This document shows positions 8,593-17,897 of a stretch of 64,000 nt of DNA, one piece after another (the first letter of the stretch is position 1; each line of letters begins with the position of its first letter). A program made the position numbers and the translations under genes. The stretch comes from G963675935 sp963803125. Lineage in GTDB: Bacteria; Planctomycetota; Planctomycetia; Pirellulales; Thermoguttaceae. The stretch covers positions 3,162,001 to 3,226,000 of the forward strand of contig CAWDLR010000003.1 in assembly GCA_963803125.1 (NCBI GenBank), written 5' to 3'. Under the pieces are notes generated by a model. It searched no databases and was not told the origin of the DNA. It worked only from the letters and a program-made list of their open reading frames with translations.

Positions 8593-11328
8593 ATGTCGGA
8601 TCTTCCTCCTCCGCCTCCTCCGGCCAATCTCGCCGGGCGTCTGCGCCGCCCGATCGAAGTGATCATCGTCGGCAGCGTGATGTTCACCTTCATCTCCTAC
8701 TGGCGCACGGCGGCGGTGGTGCTCTGCGATCTGGCCAGCACGGCCTACTACATCGGCGGCATTGCCGAGAGCGCCATCGGGCCCGCCGCCCCCTGGTTCA
8801 TCCTCGCGGTGATGCTGTTCAGCTACGCCGTGCGGTCGATCTACATCGAGAGCTGCTCGCTGTTCGTTCGCGGCGGCGTATATCGCGTGGTCAAGGAGGC
8901 GATGGGCGGGTTTCTCGCCAAGCTTTCGGTCTCCGCCCTGATGTTCGACTACGTCTTGACTGGCCCGATCAGCGCCATGTCGGCCGGCCAGTACATCATG
9001 GGACTCGTGCTCGATACGCTGGCTACGTTCAGCCCCCATCTGGCCGTCAGTCACGATGTCGCCGCCACGATTCGCGGCGGGGGCGCAGTGATCATCGCCG
9101 CCCTGATCACGCTCTACTTCTTCCGCCAGAACATCCTTGGCATCCACGAGTCGAGTGGCAAGGCCCTGAAAATCATGATCGCCACGACCATCATGGCGGT
9201 AGTGATGTTGACATGGTGCGGGCTCACGCTCGCCGTGCGCGGGCCGGCCAATCACGTTCCGCTGGCCCCCGATCTGCGTCCCAAGGTCGAATATGCCTCG
9301 GCGCGAATGCCGGATCGCATCACCGGCGAGATGAAGGAGATGTGGCGACGGAATCCGGCGACCGGCGAACTGGTCGAGAAGACCGAGCCCACCGTCCACG
9401 GCGGCGCCCGCTTCGTGCCCAAGATCAACGAAGCCACCGGCAAGCAGGAAGACCCGCTGGGAGCGATCTCCTCGCTCTGGCCGAACCTGGCCAAGAAGCT
9501 CGGCCGGCCCGGCAGTTGGTGGAGCATCGTCGGCGTGATCGGCTTGCTGATCGCCTTCGGCCATTCGATCCTGGCGATGAGCGGCGAAGAGACGCTCGCC
9601 CAGGTCTATCGCGAGGTCGAGTCGCCCAAGCTCCGCAACTTCAAGAAGGCGGCATTCATTATCTTCGTCTACAGCCTAGTGCTCACCGCGGGCATCTCCT
9701 TCCTGGCAGTGCTGCTGATCCCCAACGAAATCCGCATGAAAGCCTACGCCGACAACCTCATCGGCGGACTGGCGATGTACGTGCTCGGCCCGCCGCTGCT
9801 CCGCCTGTTCCTCAACGCCTTCGTCGTCGTGGTCGGATTCCTGATTCTCGCCGGCGCGGTCAATACCGCAATCATCGGCTCGAACGGCGTGCTGAATCGC
9901 GTGGCCGAGGACGGCGTCCTGCCCAACTGGTTCCTCAAGCCCCATCCTCAATACGGCACCACCTATCGCCTGCTTTGGCTGATCGTCATCCTGCAACTGG
10001 CGACGATCGTCGCCAGCCGCGGCGACATGTACGTGCTGGGCGAGGCCTATGCTTTCGGCGTCGTCTGGAGTTTCGTCTTCAAAGCGCTGGCGATGGTCGT
10101 GCTCCGCTTCAAAGACCGCAGCCCGCGCGAGTTCAAGGTGCCGCTGAACGTCCGCATCCGCGGCGTCGAAGTGCCGATCGGCCTGATGCTGGTGTTTCTC
10201 GTGCTGCTGGCCACGGCGATCCTGAATTTCCTCACCAAAGAGGTGGCCAGCGTCGCCGGCACGGCCTTTACCGCGGTCTTCCTCGCCACCTTCATGCTCT
10301 CGAAGCGCTACCACGAGAAGAAACGGGGCAGCGAGGCCCATCAGCATCTCGAACAATTCAATCGCCGCACCGCCGCCGAGTTCGATCCGCAACTGCTGGG
10401 ACTGACCAAGCCCTATCGAAAACTGGTGGCCATCCGCTCGACGCAAAACCTCTACATGCTGGAAAAGACGATCTTCGAGACCGATCCCGAGACCACCGAC
10501 GTGGTGGTGATGACGGCCAAGGTCGTGCCGCCGGGCAACATGGCCGTCAATCAGCGCGACTTCGACTATTACGACCGCGAGCTGATGACCGCGGTGGTCA
10601 ATCGCGCCGAAACCATCGGCAAAGAGGTCAAGCCGCTGATCGTGCCCACCAACAATCCGTTGTTCGCCGTGATCAATACCGCCAAACTGCTCGGCGCCCA
10701 GGAGTTGATCCTCGGGGCCTCGAACAAGTTCACCGCCGACGAGCAATTGGAACAGCTCGCCTTCTACTGGATGAACGTCAACGAGGGGAAGATGACACCG
10801 CTGACGATCCGCATCCTCAGCCGGCAGCGCAACGTCTATTTCGACCTTGGCGGCGGCAACCGCATCCCGCGAATCAGCGAACGCAAGGCCCGCTCGGTCG
10901 AAGAGCTCCGCTCCGCCGGCATCGGCATCAGCCGGGCGATGCTCCTGCATTTCGGCACCGCCGAGAGCAGCGACTTCTTCAAAGCGGCGCTGACGATGCT
11001 CGATTCCCACGTCGCCATGACGCTGGTTCCGCTGGCGGAGAAGATCGCGGCAAACGGAAGCGGCGCTTCCTGGTTCCAGCAGGACGTCGACCGGTCCGAA
11101 CAACTCCGCCGCGATATCAACGTCTGCCCGCTGCCCGCCGGCGACCCCGCCCAGCAGATCGTCCGCCTGGCGGCCGAGCAGAAGTTCGACGTGATCTTAA
11201 TCGGCAAGGCGTCGCAGTCGTCGCTCGAGGCGGGACCGCCGCTGGACGTGGATTACGTCGTCGAGCACGCCCCCTGCTGGGTCTGCCTGGTGACGCCAAA
11301 GCCCATCCCCAACGTGGCCGAAGGCTGA
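8593..11328 (+). CDS. APC-superfamily transporter with cytoplasmic USP-like C-terminal region
   Basis: The protein has about 911 residues from the ATG at 8593. Residues about 20-600 hold some 12 hydrophobic segments of the amino acid-polyamine-organocation fold, interrupted by a soluble loop near 215-300. The last 300 residues are soluble, with nucleotide-fold stretches like universal stress proteins (LIVPTNNPLFAVINTAKLLG, FDVILIGKASQSS). This layout is found in KimA-type potassium importers and related APC permeases with a nucleotide-sensing tail. Together with the riboswitch it suggests K+ or amino-acid uptake under c-di-AMP control. Substrate unproven. No strong ribosome-binding site, and a GTG at 8581 is an alternative start. 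Confidence 0.8.
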   Translation: MSDLPPPPPPANLAGRLRRPIEVIIVGSVMFTFISYWRTAAVVLCDLASTAYYIGGIAESAIGPAAPWFILAVMLFSYAVRSIYIESCSLFVRGGVYRVVKEAMGGFLAKLSVSALMFDYVLTGPISAMSAGQYIMGLVLDTLATFSPHLAVSHDVAATIRGGGAVIIAALITLYFFRQNILGIHESSGKALKIMIATTIMAVVMLTWCGLTLAVRGPANHVPLAPDLRPKVEYASARMPDRITGEMKEMWRRNPATGELVEKTEPTVHGGARFVPKINEATGKQEDPLGAISSLWPNLAKKLGRPGSWWSIVGVIGLLIAFGHSILAMSGEETLAQVYREVESPKLRNFKKAAFIIFVYSLVLTAGISFLAVLLIPNEIRMKAYADNLIGGLAMYVLGPPLLRLFLNAFVVVVGFLILAGAVNTAIIGSNGVLNRVAEDGVLPNWFLKPHPQYGTTYRLLWLIVILQLATIVASRGDMYVLGEAYAFGVVWSFVFKALAMVVLRFKDRSPREFKVPLNVRIRGVEVPIGLMLVFLVLLATAILNFLTKEVASVAGTAFTAVFLATFMLSKRYHEKKRGSEAHQHLEQFNRRTAAEFDPQLLGLTKPYRKLVAIRSTQNLYMLEKTIFETDPETTDVVVMTAKVVPPGNMAVNQRDFDYYDRELMTAVVNRAETIGKEVKPLIVPTNNPLFAVINTAKLLGAQELILGASNKFTADEQLEQLAFYWMNVNEGKMTPLTIRILSRQRNVYFDLGGGNRIPRISERKARSVEELRSAGIGISRAMLLHFGTAESSDFFKAALTMLDSHVAMTLVPLAEKIAANGSGASWFQQDVDRSEQLRRDINVCPLPAGDPAQQIVRLAAEQKFDVILIGKASQSSLEAGPPLDVDYVVEHAPCWVCLVTPKPIPNVAEG

Positions 11329-11344
11329 AAGAGGCGGGCGGGGC

Positions 11345-11481
11345 GCAGTAAGCGTTGCTGGCAGAACTCAACAACTTCCTCTTCCATCGCCCGTTTAGCC
11401 GCGCCCCGAAGGGAAGCGCCGATGCGTACCAACGCCCCCCGCTGCCCCAAGCAACCGCAATTGCCGAAATCCGTTACTGCG
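11345..11481. repeat. Dispersed repeat family A, copy 1
   Basis: The core CGTTTAGCCGCGCCCCGAAG begins at 11392 and continues with a GATGCG.ACCAACGCCC segment. The flanking 45 bp upstream also match the copy at 40985-41128. Further copies are at 58505-58602 (long) and 32356-32384 and 57205-57243 (core only, opposite orientation). It lies between the transporter and the convergent uvrA gene and overlaps the last bases of the latter. Confidence 0.85.
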
Positions 11482-14400
11482 CGTCCTTCAACACCTTCGC
11501 CAAGAACCCCGCCGTCACCGAGCCCACGGTTCGGGCGATCTGCTCGGGCGTGCCTTTGGCGACGACCTGGCCGCCCTCGTCGGCGGCACCGGGGCCGAGG
11601 TCGATGATGTAGTCGGCGGCCTTCATGATTTGCAGGTTGTGCTCGACCACCAGCAGCGAATGGCCCACCGCCAGCAGAGCGTCGAAGCAATCCAACAACT
11701 GCACCACGTCGGAGAAGTGCAAACCGGTGGTCGGCTCGTCGAGGATGAACAAGCAGCGGCCGCGCTTGGCCGTGCTCATGTAACCGGCCAGCTTCAGCCG
11801 CTGCGCCTCGCCGCCGGAGAGCGTGTTGGCCGGCTGGCCGAGGCGGACGTAATCGAGCCCGACGTCGATCAGCTTCTTCAAGCGGGCCTGCACCTTCGGC
11901 TGGCCGCGGAAAAAAGTAAACGCCTCGCGGACGGTCATCTCCAGCACGTCGGCGATGTTCCGTCCGCGGTAGGTCACCTCCAGGATCTCGTCGCGGTAGC
12001 GGGCGCCGTTGCACTGCGGGCAGCGCATGTAGACGTCGGCGAGGAACTGCATGTCGATTTGCAGATAACCGTCGCCCTGGCAGTTGTTGCAGCGTCCGCC
12101 GTCGACGTTGAAGCTGAAATGCCCGGCGTCGAAGCCGCGCGTCTTCGCCTCGACCGTGTCGGCAAAGACGGCGCGAATCTCGTCGAACGCCTTCAGGTAC
12201 GTCACCGGGTTGGAACGCGGCGAGCGGCCGATCGGGCTCTGATCGACCATGATCACGTCGTCCAACTGCCCGTCGCCGAAAACGTCGTCGAACGGGCCGG
12301 GCTTGGCGGCGTCCTTCCGCAGCCGCCGGCAAAGGGCCGGATAGAGCGTGTCCTGCACCAGCGTGCTCTTGCCCGAGCCGCTTACGCCGGTGACCATGCA
12401 CAGCACGCCCAGCGGAAACTCGACGGTGACGCTCTTCAGGTTGTTGCCGCGCGCCGGCCAGCCGGATCCAGCCGTGATTGGGATCGCGGCGTCGCCCGTT
12501 GCTCCCCAGCCCGCGCCGCCCGGCAAGGTAGTCGCCGGTGAGGCTGTCGGGCGATTGTTCCATTTCGGCGGGAGTGCCCTGAAAAACCACCTTGCCGCCG
12601 CGTTCCCCCGCGCCGGGGCCGATTTCGACGACTTGATCGGCAGCGCGAATGATCGCCTCTTCGTGCTCGACCACCACCACGGTGTTGCCCCGTTCGCGCA
12701 GCCGCCTGATGGCGCCCAATAGCTGGTTGATGTCGCGCGGATGCAGTCCGATCGACGGTTCGTCGAGCACGTACAGCATTCCCACCAGGCTGGAACCGAG
12801 CGCCGAAGTGAGCGCAACCCGCCGGGCCTCGCCGCCGCTGAGCGTTCGCAGGGTGCGGTCGAGCGTGAGGTAGCCCAGCCCGACGGCCTCAAGGTAGCCC
12901 AGCCGGGCTTGCACCTGCTCGAGCATCATCCGGCCGACCTGCAACTCGTGGTCGGGCAATGGCAGCCGGCGGAAGAACGCGGCAGCCTCGCGGACCTTCA
13001 TCGCCCCGATTTCGCCGATGTTGCGGCCGCCGATCCGCGCGGCCAGGGCCTCGGGCCGCAATCGCGCACCGCCGCAGGACGGGCAGACGCGAAAACTCCG
13101 CCAGCGGCTCAGAAAGACGCGGATGTGCATCTTGTACTTCCGCCGGTCGAGCCAGGCGAAAAAGCCCTCCAGCCCGCCGAACTTCCGCTCCGGCACGCCG
13201 TGAATGATCAGCCCCACCTCACGCTCCGAGAGTTGACGGAAGGGCACGTCGGTGCGGATATCGTAGTCGCGCGCCAATGCCAGCAGTTCCTTCAGTTCGT
13301 GGGCGTAGGCCGGCGTATTCCACGGCGCGATCGCCCCTTCCCGCAGCGATTTGTTCGCATCGGGAACGATCAGCTCCATGTCCAACCCGATCACGTTGCC
13401 GAACCCTTCGCACTCCGGGCACGCCCCCAGCGGACTGTTGAAACTGTACAACCGTGGCTCCGGCGCCGGATACTCGATGCCGCAGTCCTCGCAGGTCAGT
13501 TGCGAACTGAACCCCATCCGCCGCCACGGCTTGCCGTCAACTAGCATCAAGGGGAGAGCGGAGAGATGAGAGGGGAGAGGGGGAAGTGGAGAGTGGAGAG
13601 TGGAGAGTGGAGAGTGACGAGGGCTGGGCACTTCAGTGCCCAGTGAACTGGCCTGTGTATCCCCTATCGTCCCCGCCGAACCACCCACTTCTCCACCAGC
13701 ATCCTCGATCAGCGCGTAGCACCGTCCGTGCCCTTTGGCAAACGCCGTTTCCAGCGAATCGCGCAGCCGGCTCTCGCTCGCGCCCCCGGCCGTGAGCCGA
13801 TCGACGATCACATACAGGGTCGCGTTGCCCGCCGCTTGCGGCTTCGCAGGGGGAGCAGAAAACGTGGAACCCGCTCCTGCGGCATCCTCCTTGACCAATC
13901 GGCGTCGTGTCCGCTTGACTTCTTTGGCAGTTTGACCGATAATTGCGGTAGGAGAGGATTCGCCCGCCGATGCGCTTCCGCTTGCGGATGTCCCCGGCTT
14001 ATAAGGCGGATCCTCTTTCTGTTGGAGCATGAGGTGTTGGTCGTAGAACCAATGCCCGCCGCCGTCCTCTCGGACCTTGATTTCTGCCTCGAGATTGACG
14101 AGCCGCCCGTCGAAAACCGCACGAACGAATCCGTCCTCGCGCAGTGCGGCCGCCACCTGTTCCACGCTCGCATCGCTCGAAACGGGGCAAGCGAAGGCGA
14201 TCATATAGCGCGTGCCCCGCGGCAGCGCGGCGAGGGTTTCGGCGGCGCTTTGCGGGCTTTCGCAGCGGACCTCGCGGCCGCACTGGCGGCAAAACGTATG
14301 CCCGATCTTGGCAAACAACAGCCGCAGATAATCGTTCGTCTCCGTGGCGGTGCCCACGGTCGATCGGCTCGATCGGCTGGTGTTCTTGCCGGTCACGGCA

Positions 14401-14657
14401 ATGGCGGGCGGAATGCCGTCGATCCGCTCGGCCTCCGGCCTCTCCAGCCGCTGCAAGAATTGTCGCGTGTAGGCCGAAAAACTCTCAATGTAGCGGCGTT
14501 GTCCCTCGGCGTAAAGCGTATCGAGCGCCAAGCTGCTCTTGCCGCTGCCGCTCAGTCCGCAGAAGACGATCAGCGCGCGGCGGGGAATATCGAGGTCGAT
14601 CGATTTCAGGTTGTGAACCCGAACGCCCCGCAACGCAATATGACCGGCAACACTCAT
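11474..14657 (-). pseudogene. uvrA: UvrA-type excinuclease ATPase, frameshifted
   Basis: The start at 14657 gives residues through the first ABC half: Walker A GLSGSGKSSLALDTLYAEG, zinc cysteines (CEDCGIEY, CPECEGFG, CPSCGG), LSGGEARRVAL and LDEPSIGLHPRD. Near 12447-12455 the frame changes inside a GC repeat: ..LAGAR must join GNNLKSVTVEFPLG in another frame, consistent with a 2-nt loss or 1-nt gain. The second half (GVSGSGKSTLVQDTLYP, LSGGEAQRLKLA, LDEPTTGLHFSD) then runs to a stop at 11474. A Pro/Ser/His-rich insert encoded by 13560-13660 interrupts the first half. Loss of the second ATPase half would abolish damage recognition, unless the frameshift is a sequencing error. The first-half sequence GKNTSRSSRSTVGT is like UvrA paralogues rather than the standard enzyme. 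Confidence 0.88.
13570..13645. repeat. 7-bp tandem repeat plus palindrome inside uvrA
   Basis: A purine-rich stretch contains four units of TGGAGAG (13587-13615), followed by a hairpin with 9-bp arms CTGGGCACT and AGTGCCCAG (13624-13632 and 13635-13643). Both lie in the uvrA reading frame and encode the Pro/Ser/Leu-rich insert. Seven is not a multiple of three, so a change of one unit would shift the frame. The hairpin belongs to the family also seen at 17811-17830 and 33679-33698. Confidence 0.85.
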
Positions 14658-15046
14658 GGGCAGGTTGCGGAGGCCAGGAAGCCGCCGATGACGGCCAGGA
14701 TCGGTTTCAGCTTCTTCTCGATCGGATCGGCCCCGACTCCGAAATTCTCCAGGGCGGTCGCCCCTAATAGCAGCAACGAACCTCTAGGAGCGAAGATCAC
14801 CGGACATGGGACCGTGCCTTCAAATCCCTCGATCTGAAAATCGCAAAAACCCAAAGGCCGGCTATCCTGCCGGCCATCGGCGAGAATCAAGTTCCTTCGC
14901 CCCGAGGGCTCGACGCCGATCCTCTCCAAATAATCTTCGGGGATGAAGGAATAGAGGGCCCCCGTATCGACCCAAAACTCCTCTTGAAAAAAACGGCTCG
15001 GCTCCTTGCTATTGGAGACCCGCACCGCCTGCTTGAACATCCCCAT
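14654..15046 (-). CDS. Retropepsin-like aspartyl protease family protein
   Basis: The protein has 130 residues from the ATG at 15046, preceded by GGGGAGAG at good spacing. It contains the catalytic loop FWVDTGALYSFIPEDYL near residue 24. Hydrophobic strands (PLGFCDFQIEGF, PRGSLLLLGATALENFG) fit the small beta-barrel of single-domain clan AA proteases that work as dimers. Its stop overlaps the uvrA start (ATGA), so the two genes are translationally coupled. What the protease cuts is unknown. Such small clan AA genes are common in planctomycetes and cyanobacteria and may sit next to unrelated genes. Confidence 0.75.
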   Translation of the reverse strand: MGMFKQAVRVSNSKEPSRFFQEEFWVDTGALYSFIPEDYLERIGVEPSGRRNLILADGRQDSRPLGFCDFQIEGFEGTVPCPVIFAPRGSLLLLGATALENFGVGADPIEKKLKPILAVIGGFLASATCP

Positions 15047-15198
15047 ACGCTGCTCTCCCCCCTCTCTGTCACACAGGCTGACACCGCCGCAAGACGCCGG
15101 CAATAGGCCAATCTAACTACATCTCAAGCATATCCCCGCGGCACGGGGCAGTCAATCCACCGCCGCAAACCCGCAGGGCCGATCCGTTTTCCAATCTA

Positions 15199-15256
15199 GG
15201 TGGCACGGGCATCCTGCCCGTGGCCGAAAAACACGGGCAAGATGCCCGCGCCACGT
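15199..15256. repeat. Palindromic repeat upstream of murD
   Basis: The arms around 15201-15226 (GGTGGCACGGGCATCCTGCC) and 15234-15255 pair across an 8-nt AT-rich loop. It belongs to the same style of short GC-rich inverted repeat as at 7653 and 46037, with a different core. It lies in the gap between the divergent aspartyl-protease/uvrA pair and murD, so it could affect either promoter. Confidence 0.75.
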
Positions 15257-15376
15257 CAGACATCGTTACCCAACTTGAATAACTGATTGGCCCTTAGCAA
15301 ACCCGCTCGACCGCACACTTGGCGGCAATCTCGTTTTCCTCTTGCCGCCGGCCGCCGCGTTCGTTTTACTGAAGCG

Positions 15377-16927
15377 ATGAACTATCGCGGCCGGCGGGCA
15401 ACGATCATGGGCTTGGGGCATTTTGGCGGCGGAGTGGCCGCGGCGCGATGGCTGGCCCGGCAAGGCGCCGTCGTCACCATTAGCGACGCGGCCGATGAAA
15501 ACGCGCTGGCCGATTCGCTGCCGCTGTTGGCCGACCTGCCGATCGCGGCAATCCACCTGAGCGGACATCGTGCCGAGGATTTCCAACACGCCGATCTCGT
15601 CGTGGTAAATCCGGCCGTGCGGCCCGGCAGCGCATGGCTGCATGCGGCTCGGCAATCGGGCGCACGCCTCTGCACCGAACTGGAATTGTTCTGCGAGAAC
15701 TGCCCGGCAAAAATCATCGCAGTCACCGGCAGCAACGGCAAATCGACCACCGCCGCCATGATCGCGTCGATTTTGAGTTCTCTCCCCTCTTCCTTTGGGA
15801 GAGGGGCCGGGGGTGAGGGCGGCTCAATGCAGAACGCCGATGCCCTCACCCGAACCCTCTCCCAAAGGGAGAGGGGACGGAACGCCGCGTCACAGACGTT
15901 CCTCGGCGGCAACATCGGCGGCAGCCTCTTGGACGACCTGCCGCGAATGACCGCCGACGATTGGGCCGTGCTCGAAATCAGCAGCTTCCAACTGTGGCAT
16001 TCCAACTCCGGTACTCCTCACACTCCGTGTGAGGAAACCCAAGTCTGTACTCCTCACACTCCGTGTGAGGAGACCAAAGTCCATACTCCTCACACTCCGT
16101 GTGAGGAAACGGCACACGGAGTGTGCCGAGTACATGTCGCCGTCGTGACCGGCTGCTCGCCGAATCATCTCGATTGGCACGCCAGTTTCGCCGACTACGT
16201 GGCGGCCAAACAGCGGATTCTCGCGATGCAAACGGCCGACGATTTCGCGGTCCTCAACACGTTCGATGCAGAAGCGGCATCGTGGCGTCGGCTGGTTCGT
16301 GGCCGTATGGTTCCACTTCCAACGTTGGACACCTTGCCTCCGTTGCAGCAACCGGGTGAGCACAACCGGATGAATGCGGCTTGTGCCGCCGCCGCGGCCG
16401 CCACCGTCGGATGCCAGAGCGAGCAAATCCGCCGCGGCCTGGCGGCTTTCCCCGGCCTGCCGCAGCGGCTCGAATGCATCGCGACCATCGGCGGCCGCCG
16501 CTTCTACAACGATTCCACCGCCACCACGCCCGAATCCACCATCGCTGCGCTGCGATCTCTCGGCGAGCCGATCTGGCTGCTGGCAGGCGGAAAGAGCAAA
16601 GGATTCGATTTCCACCCGCTTGCGGTCGAGGTCGTTAGCCACGCCCGCGGCGCGGCCTTCTTCGGATCGGTCCGCCACGAATTGCTCGATCGCGTCGCCG
16701 CGACCGCCGGCCAATTCCCGTGCGTCGCGGTCGCGACGATGCACGAGGCGCTCGATTGGTGTTGGCGGCGCTCGCGGCCGGGAGAGGCCATCCTGCTCTC
16801 GCCGGCCTGCGCCAGCACCGATCAATTCCGCAACTTCCACCAACGCGGCGAACGATTCAGCGAGTTGGTTCGCCAGCTAATCGCACGAGGCGACCCGCGC
16901 TCTGGTCAAGATCGATGGACTGTTTAG
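15377..16927 (+). CDS. murD: UDP-N-acetylmuramoylalanine-D-glutamate ligase with two repeat-derived inserts
   Basis: MurD adds D-Glu to UDP-MurNAc-L-Ala in cytoplasmic peptidoglycan synthesis. From the ATG at 15377: Rossmann-like N-terminus (IMGLGHFGGGVAAARWLA), ATP loop VTGSNGKSTT near residue 116, central domain with NHLDWHASFADYVAAK, and Mur C-terminal domain with FYNDSTATTPESTIAAL and LLAGGKSKG. At 516 residues it exceeds the usual 440-460. Two inserts explain this: one directly after the ATP-loop helix (encoded by 15779-15882) and one after EISSFQLWHSNS, encoded by three 36-bp repeats (16012-16119). Both keep the frame. They follow secondary-structure elements, so activity may be retained. 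Confidence 0.93.
   Translation: MNYRGRRATIMGLGHFGGGVAAARWLARQGAVVTISDAADENALADSLPLLADLPIAAIHLSGHRAEDFQHADLVVVNPAVRPGSAWLHAARQSGARLCTELELFCENCPAKIIAVTGSNGKSTTAAMIASILSSLPSSFGRGAGGEGGSMQNADALTRTLSQRERGRNAASQTFLGGNIGGSLLDDLPRMTADDWAVLEISSFQLWHSNSGTPHTPCEETQVCTPHTPCEETKVHTPHTPCEETAHGVCRVHVAVVTGCSPNHLDWHASFADYVAAKQRILAMQTADDFAVLNTFDAEAASWRRLVRGRMVPLPTLDTLPPLQQPGEHNRMNAACAAAAAATVGCQSEQIRRGLAAFPGLPQRLECIATIGGRRFYNDSTATTPESTIAALRSLGEPIWLLAGGKSKGFDFHPLAVEVVSHARGAAFFGSVRHELLDRVAATAGQFPCVAVATMHEALDWCWRRSRPGEAILLSPACASTDQFRNFHQRGERFSELVRQLIARGDPRSGQDRWTV
15779..15882. repeat. Inverted-repeat element inserted in frame in murD
   Basis: The two arms CTCCCCTCTTCCTTTGGGAG.. and ..CTCTCCCAAAGGGAGAGGGG, each extended by GGGTGAGGGC or its complement, form a long hairpin around a 25-nt centre. 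It is translated as SLPSSFGRGAGGEGG, then LTRTLSQRERGR. The same family occurs at 18375-18480 in ligA and at 43094-43133 between genes. The element is absent from ordinary MurD proteins. Confidence 0.85.
16012..16119. repeat. Three tandem 36-bp palindromic units in murD
   Basis: The units start at 16012, 16048 and 16084. Each contains CCTCACACTCCGTGTGAGG, which is a hairpin with 8-bp arms. The peptide unit is TPHTPCEET plus three variable residues. A trailing half-palindrome CACACGGAGTGTG follows. The copy number is always in frame (36 = 3 x 12), so expansion or contraction would change only the length of a protein loop. Confidence 0.9.
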
Positions 16928-17370
16928 CCGCCGCGTCCACGCGGCGTAGAATCGCCGGCAGTTGCCGCGCCGCGCGGACGCCGCACGAAGCGACTCGGCG
17001 ACGACCGCCATGACCGCCGACGGCGCCGCCTCCGGCAGAAGCCCATTGACAGGAGAGCAAACGATGTTATAGAAGGAGAGGTGTGCTGCGCGTGGTCTTC
17101 GGGCCGCGCGCGGTCACGGCCTCGGGGTCAACGACAATCCGAACTTCCTTGGCGGAGGTTCGGATGGCGCTGGGAGTCGTTGCCTCGGGGTTTTTGTTGC
17201 GCGGTAATTGTGGTAAAATGGGAACTCGGGGTTGAAAGTTCCGCGTCGCAACCGGCAATCGAGTAGGTTATGCTTCAGCATAACAAGAAAGAATGTTGTT
17301 GCGCTGGAGCATAACCTATCGCTTGCTAAACTGCTTCTTAGCCGCCTCGTCGCGGCGAATCCTTACTGCC
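16928..17370. other. Non-coding gap between murD and the cupin gene
   Basis: The gap holds a GC-rich stem just after murD (GCCGCCGCGTCCACGCGGC, 16928-16946, a possible terminator without a T run) and an inverted repeat at 17267-17318. Short open frames on both strands here show no recognisable protein. Confidence 0.4.
17267..17318. repeat. Palindromic repeat, TAGGTTATGCTTCAGCATAA family
   Basis: The left arm GTAGGTTATGCTTCAGCATA and a right arm ending GGAGCATAACCTATC pair with a few mismatches. A better-paired second copy lies at 43262-43321. It is AT-rich, unlike the surrounding DNA. Confidence 0.8.
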
Positions 17371-17757
17371 ATGAAAATCATTCATTGCGAACAAATGCCG
17401 ACCGCGCCCGTCGATGCCGAAGGGGCGTCGGGCTGCCGCATGTGCTGCCTGATCGGCCCCGACGACGCCGCCCCCAGCTTCTCGATGCGGCATTTCGAGA
17501 TCGCTCCCGGCGGCCATACGCCCAAACATGCCCACGCCCATGAACATGAGGTCTTCGTGTTGGAGGGCAACGGCGTCGTGGTCGAGGGCGATCGCGAGCA
17601 TCCGTTGCGGCCGGGCGTCGCCGTCTTCGTTCCGCCGAACCAGACGCATCAGTTCCGCAACACCGGCGCCGGCACGCTGCGGTTCTTGTGCTTCATTCCG
17701 CATCCCCTCCGCGGCGTCCGCGAAGTCTGCGTCGCCGCGTGCGGCTGCGATGGATAA
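17371..17757 (+). CDS. Small cupin-domain protein
   Basis: The protein has 128 residues from the ATG at 17371. A single cupin barrel carries motif 1 (GGHTPKHAHAHEHEVFVLEG, near residues 50-69, with metal-ligand His and Glu) and motif 2 (PPNQTHQFRNTG, near 90). Single-domain cupins of this kind bind a metal and can be dioxygenases, isomerases or ligand sensors, so the reaction cannot be deduced. A Cys pair near the N-terminus (CRMCC) and one at the end (CVAACGCDG) are unusual and might bind a second metal. Confidence 0.8.
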   Translation: MKIIHCEQMPTAPVDAEGASGCRMCCLIGPDDAAPSFSMRHFEIAPGGHTPKHAHAHEHEVFVLEGNGVVVEGDREHPLRPGVAVFVPPNQTHQFRNTGAGTLRFLCFIPHPLRGVREVCVAACGCDG

Positions 17758-17897
17758 AGAGGGATTGGAGATTAGGGATTGGGGATTAGAGGATTCGATG
17801 TTGACGAGGGCTGGGCGGTTCACCGCCCAGCAGCGCCGCTCGCGGTTTCGCAACGACAACCCGCTTGCGGTTTCGCAATGACGCTGGGGGAACCAAC
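17758..17897. repeat. Simple-sequence and hairpin repeats ahead of ligA
   Basis: A degenerate run of GGATTGGAGATTAGGGATTG words is followed by a hairpin CTGGGCGGT/ACCGCCCAG (17811-17830) and two near-identical GCGGTTTCGCAAYGAC words. The same hairpin and words occur in reverse order at 33653-33708. Confidence 0.75.

Noticed and set aside
8349..11351. A 1,000-codon open frame in another phase over the transporter gene
   Set aside because: Arg/Pro/Gln-rich composition and no recognisable domains. It is a shadow of the GC-rich transporter gene, which has clear membrane segments in its own frame.
16012..16119. Possible CRISPR array in murD
   Set aside because: Three 36-bp units are adjacent without unique spacers, and are translated in frame. 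It is a tandem repeat.
17067..17266. Small frames on both strands between murD and the cupin gene
   Set aside because: No ribosome-binding site or recognisable family. Probably chance in GC-rich DNA.
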